A DNA stretch of 35,922 nucleotides from Microbacteriaceae bacterium (lineage in GTDB: Bacteria > Actinomycetota > Actinomycetes > Actinomycetales > Microbacteriaceae): positions 1 through 35,922 of the forward strand of contig JAUZGC010000109.1 in the NCBI GenBank assembly GCA_030840105.1. The letters are read 5' to 3'. The translations under genes and the position numbers were made by a program. Every line of letters begins with the position of its first letter. Position 1 is the stretch's first letter. Below are positions 28,087 to 35,922 of the stretch, one piece after another. Under the pieces are notes generated by a model. That model did no database searches, was not told where the DNA came from, and worked only from the letters and a program-made list of their open reading frames with translations.

Positions 28087-28130
28087 CGGAAAAACCTTCG
28101 CGGTTTTCCGATCCGAAGCGCCTGGGCGCT
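28087..28130 (-). promoter_or_regulatory. Two adjacent intercistronic stem-loops between atpH and atpA
   Basis: + strand CGGAAAAACC-TTCGC-GGTTTTCCG (28087-28110, one bulge) and AGCGCC-TG-GGCGCT (28117-28130). Confidence 0.55.
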
Positions 28131-28155
28131 GTGTCTCGTTCTCAGTCCTGCTCGG

Positions 28156-28953
28156 CTAGCCGATCAGCTGAAGTCTCAATTCATTAATGCGGGTGGCAAC
28201 GCTGCCGTCGATCACGTCGTCGCCGATCTGCACGCGGAGTCCACCGACCAGGCTCGGGTCGATGATCTGGTTGATCTTGAGCTGCCTGCCGTACTGCTTG
28301 GCGAGGCTCGCCTGCAGCCGGGTGAGCGCGGCAGCGGCGATGGGGCCGGCACTCGTCACGGTCGCGATTGCGAGGCCGGCCTGGTCGGCAACAATGGAAG
28401 CCGCCTGCCGCAGTGCTTCGCGGATGCTGCGCCCGCGCGGCTGGAGGACCAACTGCCTGATGATCGCGATCGTCTGCTCCGACGCCTTGCCCGCGAGCAA
28501 ACGCTCGGCGAGAGCAGCCTTCGCAACGGGGTCGGCGAGCTTGCCTCGAAGCGCGAGTTCCAGCTCTGCGTCAGAGGCCACGGCGACCTCGAAAGCGAAA
28601 AGCTCTGCCTCGATTCCAAGGCTCGGCGGCGCATAGGCAGCGATGGCACGGATGCCGAGCTCCTCGATTGCAGCGAGGAGGTCGCGCTGGCCGGACCAGC
28701 GCTGAGCGACCACGTTGCTCAGCAGGCCGACCGCAGCCGGTGAAAGCTGCGGACCGAACACGCGAGCAACGAGTGCCGACTTGCCGGCGGCATCCGCGGA
28801 TGGGTCACTGATGACCGCGCGCAGCTGAGCCGAGTCGGCGATGACTCGTCCGGCGGCGAACAGGTCGTTAGCCGTCGCCAGATCGGCCTTGGAGCCAAGC
28901 TCGGCGAGTGCCGACCTGGCTGCGGCCAATGCTTCCCTGGTGGCGCTGCCCAT
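28156..28953 (-). CDS. atpH: F1Fo ATP synthase subunit delta
   Basis: Position between atpF and atpA; C-terminal [51 protein letters not shown]. TAATG overlap with atpF. Confidence 0.95.
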   Translation of the reverse strand: [265 protein letters not shown]

Positions 28954-29498
28954 TACTTGCTCGATCCTGCCTTTGCTTCGCTTGCCTCGAGTTCGGCGAG
29001 GAACCGGTCGACGATCGCCTGTGCCTTCGTGTCGTCAGACAACACTTCGCCGACAACCCCGGAAGCGAGGTCGATCGCGAGCGAGCCAACCTCGGTGCGC
29101 AGGGAAACGACCGCAGCCTGGCGCTCGGCCTCGATCTGGGCCTGGGCGTTCGCGGTGACGCGCGCCGCTTCAAGCGTCGCCTGCTCCTTGAGCTCGGCCA
29201 GGATCTTCGCTCCATCGGCCCGAGCCTGCTCGCGGATCTTCGCGGCCTCACTGCGTGCCTCGGCAAGCTGGGCGGTGTACTCCTCGAGGAGTGCCTCTGC
29301 CTTCGCCTGGGCCTCGTCCGCCTTCGCGATGTTGCCCTCGATGGCTTCCGCGCGCTCATCCAGCAGCTTCTGCATGCGCGGAAGAACGCGCTTCCAGAAG
29401 AAGAACAGAATGACGATGAAGCAGAGCGCACCCCAGAGAAGGTCGGGGATCCCGGGGAGCAGCGGGTTGATCGGCTCTGCGGCTGCGTGAAGCATCAT
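28953..29498 (-). CDS. atpF: F1Fo ATP synthase subunit b
   Basis: N-terminal TM DLLWGALCFIVILFFFWKRVLPRMQKLLDERAEAIEGNIAKADEAQAKAEALLEEY followed by a long charged helix. Confidence 0.96.
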   Translation of the reverse strand: MMLHAAAEPINPLLPGIPDLLWGALCFIVILFFFWKRVLPRMQKLLDERAEAIEGNIAKADEAQAKAEALLEEYTAQLAEARSEAAKIREQARADGAKILAELKEQATLEAARVTANAQAQIEAERQAAVVSLRTEVGSLAIDLASGVVGEVLSDDTKAQAIVDRFLAELEASEAKAGSSK

Positions 29499-29526
29499 GC
29501 CTCCTTACTCAACGTAGAAAAGAGGA

Positions 29527-30602
<1,076 letters not shown>

Positions 30603-30758
30603 AGCGTTAGATAACAGCGCTATCTCCTGTTTCGGGGCGTAGAGCTCAGCTCTCGCGACGACGAACGTGTGGGCACCCTGCTACCCGCGAAATTCGCGGA
30701 ACGGGGAGGGGGGAACTTTGACAACTCTACAAGAGAATCCCCAGCGGAACGAATCGGA

Positions 30759-31259
30759 TCATCCGTTGTGATCGTCGTTCTTCGTCGTTGGCGTCGTCGT
30801 TGTCGGGGGAAGCGTGACGTCACTGGCATATGGGATACGGCTCTTCACGACGACGAGCAGGTCGACGATGAGCGAGCCGAGCACTCCGGCGATGAGACTG
30901 AGAAACATGACGGTGGGGTTGATCCAAGGCTGACCCCGCAGCAGCATGGCGAGCACGATGAAAAGAACGAACTTCACAAGCCACGAACCGAGCACGATTC
31001 CGAAGAATGCCCCGACGAAGAGATCGGAACCCGCGAAGCGATTGGCCAGCAGGATGCTCCCGGCCGTGATGCTCAGGAAGACGACCGCCATGGCCGTTCC
31101 GATCAGGGCGCTCGTGATACCGATCCAGCCCGTGAAGATGCCGCCGAGGATCGCTCCGATCACGGCGATCGCAAGCGCGAGCAAAGCACCGTACACGAGC
31201 ACGCGCTTGAGAACGGGCGTCGACGACGGGACGGGACGCGGGTTACGTGGGCTGGTCAC
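30759..31259 (-). CDS. Small integral membrane protein, likely AtpI-like
   Basis: Four hydrophobic segments, located immediately upstream of atpB, e.g. VLVYGALLALAIAVIGAILGGIFTGWIGITSALIGTAMAVVFLSITAGSILLANRF. Confidence 0.75.
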   Translation of the reverse strand: MTSPRNPRPVPSSTPVLKRVLVYGALLALAIAVIGAILGGIFTGWIGITSALIGTAMAVVFLSITAGSILLANRFAGSDLFVGAFFGIVLGSWLVKFVLFIVLAMLLRGQPWINPTVMFLSLIAGVLGSLIVDLLVVVKSRIPYASDVTLPPTTTTPTTKNDDHNG

Positions 31260-32470
31260 TCAGGTCTCCTTGATTCAGATGCCCGATCGAGCGGGTCGAA
31301 GTGTGCCGTCACGTCCGCCTCTACCGAGTTGACAGGGGCAAGTTCGGCTGCAGCCTCCACGACCTTCCGGCGGCTGAGCGGGGCAAGGGTGATCGCCGTG
31401 CACACCACGAGGCCGACCGCGATGGACACGACGGCGATCCAGTACGGACCGAAGAAGAAGAGCAGGCATCCGATTGAGAGCACGGCGGTCCACGCATAGA
31501 AGATGAGGACGGCGTGCAGGTGGGTGTGCCCCATGTCGAGGAGTCGGTGGTGGAGGTGCTTGCGATCCGCGCTGAATGGTGACTTGCCCGCGCGCAGGCG
31601 CCGGAACACCGCAAGCGAGAAGTCGAGCAACGGCACGATCAGCACGGCGAACGGAAGCAGGATCGGGATGAATGCGGGAACGAAGCTCGCCCGCCCGAGT
31701 GCGGACAGCGACGCCAGGTTGATCTGGCCGGTGACCGAGATCGCGGAGGTCGCCATCAGCAGACCGATCAGGAGTGCTCCGGCGTCGCCCATGAACATCT
31801 TGGCCGGGTGCCAGTTGAGCGGCAGGAAGCCCGCGCACGCCCCGACCAGGATGGCCGCGATCACGCCGGCCAGGCTGAAGTAGTTGGTCGGGCTGAGCTC
31901 CCGCTGGAGGAGATACGTGTAGACGAGGAAGGCGCCGTTGGCGATGAGGGCGACCCCGGCCACCAGGCCGTCGAGACCGTCGATGAAGTTGATCGCGTTC
32001 ATGACGAGCACGATCGCGAAGAGGGTGATGATGATGCTCATCTGGGGAGAGCCGACGGTGAGGCCGCCGATAGGCAGCGAGTAGATCTGCACGCCAAGCC
32101 AGGCAACCAGGCCGGCCGCAACGAATTGGCCGGCGAGCTTGGTCATCCAGTCGAGGTCCCAGATGTCGTCAGCGACACCGATGGCCACAATCAGCACGGC
32201 CGCACCGAGGATCGCGATGATCGGGCCTGGGTCGCTGAAGATCAGCGTCAGGACCGGGAACTGCGATGACAGCAGGAATGCGGCCACGAACGCGACGATG
32301 ATGCCGATGAACATCGCGACGCCGCCGAGGCGCGGGGTCGGGCGCGTGTGCACATCCCTCGACCGGATCTTGGGGTAGAGCCGGTAGCGCAGGCTCAGCC
32401 GGTAGACGACGAGCGACATTCCGAACGTCGTCAGGGCCGAGATGAGGGCGAGGACCAGGAGAAGGGTCAC
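31256..32470 (-). CDS. MraY/WecA/TagO-family undecaprenyl(decaprenyl)-phosphate GlcNAc-1-phosphate transferase
   Basis: HTRPTPRLGGVAMFIG, VADDIWDLDWMTKLAGQ, NAINFIDGLDGLVAGVALI, FLPLNWHPAKMFMGDAGALLIGL, DRKHLHHRLLDMGHTH. Confidence 0.95.
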   Translation of the reverse strand: MTLLLVLALISALTTFGMSLVVYRLSLRYRLYPKIRSRDVHTRPTPRLGGVAMFIGIIVAFVAAFLLSSQFPVLTLIFSDPGPIIAILGAAVLIVAIGVADDIWDLDWMTKLAGQFVAAGLVAWLGVQIYSLPIGGLTVGSPQMSIIITLFAIVLVMNAINFIDGLDGLVAGVALIANGAFLVYTYLLQRELSPTNYFSLAGVIAAILVGACAGFLPLNWHPAKMFMGDAGALLIGLLMATSAISVTGQINLASLSALGRASFVPAFIPILLPFAVLIVPLLDFSLAVFRRLRAGKSPFSADRKHLHHRLLDMGHTHLHAVLIFYAWTAVLSIGCLLFFFGPYWIAVVSIAVGLVVCTAITLAPLSRRKVVEAAAELAPVNSVEADVTAHFDPLDRASESRRPE

Positions 32471-33168
32471 GACGCGTTCTCGTCCCGGTCGGCGAAGCTG
32501 TCCCCGACGACCGAGCGCAGTTGGTCTTCCGTGATCACACCGTGACGCAGGATGCGCAGGAGTCCCGTGCCGGTGGCGAGTGCGGTCGCATCAACGATGG
32601 TCGACGACGACTCGTCGATGCCGACGCCGGCATACGCGCCTCCCGCGGCGCCCCCGTCGAGGTAGATGGCGACGGAGTCGCCCAGCATGCCTTCGGCTTC
32701 GGCGGCCGTCCGCGCGGCGGGCTCGCCGGTCAGGTTGGCCGAGGAGACGGCGAGAGGCCCGGTCTCGGAGAGCAGTTCGAGCGCGATCGTGTCGCGCGGC
32801 ATCCGAAGCGCCACCGTTCCGTTGGTCTCCCCCAGGTCCCAGGCGAGCGACGGCTGCGCCGGCAGGACGATCGTCAGGCCACCCGGCCAGAATTCGGCGA
32901 CGAGGTCGCGCACCGCCTGTGGCACGGACTCGGCGAGCGCGTCGAGCGTCGGGATACCGGGGATGAGCACGGGCGGCGGCGACTGGCGATCGCGACCCTT
33001 GGCATTCAGCAGACGCTGCACGGCGGCCGGATCGAACGCATCGGCCGCGATTCCGTAGACGGTGTCCGTGGGGATCACGACAAGTTCGCCCCGGCCGATT
33101 GCGGCGCGCGCGAGCCGCATCCCGCTAAGGAGTTCGCTGTCGACCGAGCAGTCGTAGATGGGAGCCAT
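32467..33168 (-). CDS. L-threonylcarbamoyladenylate synthase (Sua5/YciO/YrdC family)
   Basis: GELVVIPTDTVYGIAADAFDPAAVQRLLNAKGRDRQSPPPVLI, FWPGGLTIVLPAQ, VALRMPRD, GPLAVSSANLTGEPAART. Confidence 0.95.
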   Translation of the reverse strand: MAPIYDCSVDSELLSGMRLARAAIGRGELVVIPTDTVYGIAADAFDPAAVQRLLNAKGRDRQSPPPVLIPGIPTLDALAESVPQAVRDLVAEFWPGGLTIVLPAQPSLAWDLGETNGTVALRMPRDTIALELLSETGPLAVSSANLTGEPAARTAAEAEGMLGDSVAIYLDGGAAGGAYAGVGIDESSSTIVDATALATGTGLLRILRHGVITEDQLRSVVGDSFADRDENAS

Positions 33169-33246
33169 GTCGGCACCAATGATAGTTGAGCCACGTTAGC
33201 TGAGCGGTTCTCGGCTCACTGTCAGGTGCCCGGATTCGGCTGAGCG

Positions 33247-33888
33247 ATGATGGAGGCAATGGATGTCTACTTCTTCGACTGCGACAAAACCCTCTACGAT
33301 TACGACTTCCGGAAGCGACTGCCGAAGCTCGCGGAACTTTCCGGAGTCAGCCAATACCAGTTGGCTTCCGCCTGGTGGGCAGGGGGCCACGAGCGCGCGG
33401 CAGAAGCCGGCGAATACCCGACAAGCGAGGAATACCTCGAGGCCTTCGCCGTCGTGACGGGGGCGCGGATCACCCTCGAGCAGTGGCAGGTTGCACGCAA
33501 GGCAGCGATGACACCGATCCGTGGCGCGATCGCATCCCTGCACCGGGCAGCCGAGCGTGGCACGGTGTCGTTGCTCTCGAACAACCCGATCCCGTTCAAG
33601 GATTCACTGCCCGTACTCACCCCCGAGATCATCGACGTCCTCCAGGGCAATGACCTCATCTCCGCCGTGCTCGGCGCGCGGAAGCCAGAGCGACGGATCT
33701 ACACGCGCGCACTCGGGGTCTTCGGGGTGCCAGCCCAGAACGCCATCCTCTTCGACGACTCTGCCGCGAACGTCGCGGGTGCGATCGAAGCCGGAATGCA
33801 CGCGTTCCAGTTGCGCACGATCGACGGTGAGTTCGACATCGCCGGCCTCGACGCCGCGATCGATGCCTTCGCGAATCGGGCACGCTGA
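33247..33888 (+). CDS. HAD superfamily hydrolase (pyrimidine 5'-nucleotidase-like), paralog 1
   Basis: Motif I YFFDCDKTLYDYD; SLLSNNP; GARKPERRIYTRAL; ILFDDSAANVAGAIEAGMHAFQ. ATG 33259 is an alternative start. Confidence 0.88.
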   Translation: MMEAMDVYFFDCDKTLYDYDFRKRLPKLAELSGVSQYQLASAWWAGGHERAAEAGEYPTSEEYLEAFAVVTGARITLEQWQVARKAAMTPIRGAIASLHRAAERGTVSLLSNNPIPFKDSLPVLTPEIIDVLQGNDLISAVLGARKPERRIYTRALGVFGVPAQNAILFDDSAANVAGAIEAGMHAFQLRTIDGEFDIAGLDAAIDAFANRAR

Positions 33889-34496
33889 TGCTCTTCATCT
33901 TCGACATGGACAACGTGCTCTACGAGTACAACTGGCGGGTGCGCATGGCCGCCATGACCGAGCACACCGGACTGGAGCTCGCGCAGTTGCGCGAACGCTG
34001 GTGGAACGACGATGGCGAATGGGCAGCGGAGGCCGGCCGCTTCACCACGGCCGATGAATACCTCGCCGCGCTCCGGCAGGCGCTCGGCGTACCCGTGGAC
34101 GAAGATGCCTGGGTGAAGGCACGTAGAGGGGCGATGACGCCCTGGGCGGACTCGATCAGCGCGGTCGGGCGAGCGGCCGAGCTCGGAACCGTCACGCTCC
34201 TGACCAACAATGGCGCCCTGACCGCCAAGCACCTTCGAACCCTCGCCCCTGAGCTCGTCCCGCACTTCGGCGACCACCTCTTCACGTCGTCGGACTACGG
34301 CGCCCGCAAGCCCGATCCCATCGTCTTTGAGCGCGTGCTCACGCGCTATCAGACGGATGCCGCCGACGCCTTCTTCGCTGACGATCTTGCGGAGAACGTC
34401 GCAGGGGCCAGGTCGGTGGGAATCGCGGCTCACCTGTTCAGCACGTCCGCCGAACTCCTTGCGGCAATCGAGGCGTTCGCCGCGGCTCGCGTGTAG
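33888..34496 (+). CDS. HAD superfamily hydrolase, paralog 2
   Basis: Motif I FIFDMDNVLYEYN; TLLTNN; GARKPDPIVFERVL; AFFADDLAENVAGARSVGIAAHLF. TGATG overlap with paralog 1; extensive similarity to it. Confidence 0.9.
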   Translation: MLFIFDMDNVLYEYNWRVRMAAMTEHTGLELAQLRERWWNDDGEWAAEAGRFTTADEYLAALRQALGVPVDEDAWVKARRGAMTPWADSISAVGRAAELGTVTLLTNNGALTAKHLRTLAPELVPHFGDHLFTSSDYGARKPDPIVFERVLTRYQTDAADAFFADDLAENVAGARSVGIAAHLFSTSAELLAAIEAFAAARV

Positions 34497-34540
34497 CTTG
34501 CGTGGCTCGCGTGTAGCCTGCGTGGCTCGCGTGTAGCCTG
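34481..34540. repeat. Three tandem copies of a 20-bp unit (CGTGGCTCGCGTGTAGCCTG) spanning the stop codon of the second HAD gene
   Basis: 34481-34500 (two mismatches), 34501-34520 and 34521-34540 (identical to each other); TAG stop at 34494-34496 is inside the first unit. Confidence 0.97.
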
Positions 34541-34552
34541 CGCCGCCCCCGG

Positions 34553-35431
34553 CTAGCGGATGGCCGTCGTCGCGCGGTCGCGGGTCGTCAGGTCCCGGTG
34601 CGTTGCCGCGCCACGCCAGCCGTCGTCGGTGAGCAGCGCGCGGATCTCCGCACCCTGCAGCTCGCCGTGCTCGATCACGAGAGTGCCGCCCTGATGCAGG
34701 AGCCGCCGCGCGGTCTGCGAGACGGCGCGTACGACATCCAGGCCGTCTGCTCCTCCATAGAGCGCATGCGCGGGGTCGAACAGGCGCACCTCCGGGTCAC
34801 GCGGGATGGCATCGGCGGGAATGTATGGGGGGTTCGAGATCACGACGTCGACGAGTCCGGCAAGCTCGGGTAGTGCTTCCGCGAGATCGGAGAAGACGAG
34901 CCGGGCGTTCGGCGCATCGGTTTCATCAAAGTTCCGCCTGGTCCAGATGAACGCCTCTGGCGAGTTCTCCACGGCGACGATGCGCGCATTCGGAACCTCT
35001 GTCGCCATCGCGAGGGCGATGGCGCCGCTGCCCGTCCCGAGGTCGACGCCGAGCGGTTCAGGGGACGCGACTGCTCGCAGCGCATCGATCGCGAACTGCA
35101 CGACCTGCTCGGTCTCCGGCCGCGGCACGAAGACTCCCGGCCCGACCGCGAGCTCGAGGCCGCGAAACGCCGCACGCCCCGTGATGTGCTGCAGCGGCTC
35201 GCGGGATGCCCGGCGTTCGACCAGCTCGGCGATGGATGCGACATCCGCAGCGCTCACGACGGCCTCCGTCACCGTCAGTGCCTGCACGCGACCGCGGCTG
35301 GCGCCAAGCACGTGGCCGATCAGGAGGTCGGCATCAACCTCAGGATCGAGGATGCCCGCCCGCGCGAGCACGTCGATCGCTTGCTTTCGCAGGGCGGCGA
35401 CGGTGAAGATGTCGTTGTCAGCGGGGGTCAT
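34553..35431 (-). CDS. prmC: Peptide chain release factor N(5)-glutamine methyltransferase
   Basis: FVPRPETEQVVQFAIDAL, GVDLGTGSGAIALAMATEVPNARIVAVENSPEAF, VDVVISNPPYIP, LYGGADGLDVVRAVSQTARRLLHQGGTLVIEHGE. Confidence 0.95.
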   Translation of the reverse strand: MTPADNDIFTVAALRKQAIDVLARAGILDPEVDADLLIGHVLGASRGRVQALTVTEAVVSAADVASIAELVERRASREPLQHITGRAAFRGLELAVGPGVFVPRPETEQVVQFAIDALRAVASPEPLGVDLGTGSGAIALAMATEVPNARIVAVENSPEAFIWTRRNFDETDAPNARLVFSDLAEALPELAGLVDVVISNPPYIPADAIPRDPEVRLFDPAHALYGGADGLDVVRAVSQTARRLLHQGGTLVIEHGELQGAEIRALLTDDGWRGAATHRDLTTRDRATTAIR

Positions 35432-35500
35432 GGCTCGATGAGCCTACGCGTGGTCGCCGTGCTTTCGCGAACGAGCGTCACACGGCGCCTGCACAGGCGG

Positions 35501-35529
35501 CTGACCAATAGGCTGGAGAGGCATACGAC
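35501..35529 (+). promoter_or_regulatory. Candidate sigma70-type promoter for cysK
   Basis: CTGACC (35501-35506), 17-nt spacer, TACGAC (35524-35529), 27 nt before the cysK ATG. Confidence 0.4.
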
Positions 35530-35555
35530 TCGCCTCCACCTTAAGGGAGAAACCC

Positions 35556-35922
35556 ATGCCAGCCCAGATCTATTCAGACATCACCCAGGTCGTCGGCAAC
35601 ACGCCCCTGGTGCGGCTCAATCGCGTGACGGATGGCGCAGGCGCCACCGTTCTCGCCAAGCTCGAGTTCTACAACCCGGCGGCGAGCGTCAAGGACCGGA
35701 TCGGCGTTGCGATCATCGACGCCGCGGAAGCCTCTGGAGCCCTCAAGCCAGGTGGCACCATCGTGGAAGGCACGAGCGGCAACACGGGCATCGCGCTCGC
35801 GCTGGTCGGCGCCGCCCGCGGCTACAAGGTCATCCTGACCATGCCGGAAACCATGAGCAAGGAACGACGCGTGCTCTTGCGGGCATATGGCGCCGAGATC
35901 GTGCTGACCCCCGGAGCCACGG
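35556..35922 (+). CDS. cysK: Cysteine synthase A (O-acetylserine sulfhydrylase), C-terminus truncated by window edge
   Basis: Translated by eye: [129 protein letters not shown] upstream as RBS. Confidence 0.95.
   Translation, partial: MPAQIYSDITQVVGNTPLVRLNRVTDGAGATVLAKLEFYNPAASVKDRIGVAIIDAAEASGALKPGGTIVEGTSGNTGIALALVGAARGYKVILTMPETMSKERRVLLRAYGAEIVLTPGAT

Noticed and set aside
34481-34540. Possible CRISPR or terminator
   Set aside because: Tandem copies without spacers and no hairpin/T-run; simple tandem repeat.

Overview
High-GC actinobacterial chromosome segment, probably Microbacteriaceae-like judging from gene content. Nearly every base is coding and ATGA/TAATG-type overlaps between genes are common. 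From left to right: (i) a minus-strand cluster of FHA protein, PP2C phosphatase, Ser/Thr protein kinase with an extracellular FN3-like domain, a ~1979-aa membrane-anchored protein with tandem Ig/cadherin-like and FN3 repeats, MoxR AAA+ ATPase, and DUF58 protein (cut by the left edge); (ii) a divergent polyamine/aminobutyraldehyde-type catabolic module (aldehyde dehydrogenase <-> Lrp/AsnC regulator, class III aminotransferase, FAD oxidoreductase); (iii) GH38 alpha-mannosidase and aldo/keto reductase; (iv) an ogt-tag DNA alkylation repair pair; (v) a ~500-bp apparently non-coding region rich in repeats, then yaaA; (vi) a P-loop kinase attached to the 3' end of a complete F1Fo ATP synthase operon (atpI-like, B, E, F, H, A, G, D, C), preceded by a WecA/TagO-type transferase and a Sua5/YrdC protein; (vii) two tandem HAD-like paralogs inserted on the opposite strand between the Sua5 gene and prmC; (viii) the 5' end of cysK, cut by the right edge. 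The best candidate for an under-described system is the FHA/PP2C/STPK/giant Ig-FN3/MoxR/DUF58 cluster. The most unusual sequence-level pattern is three unrelated short tandem repeats, each spanning the stop codon of a different gene. No tRNA, rRNA, CRISPR array or transposase was seen.
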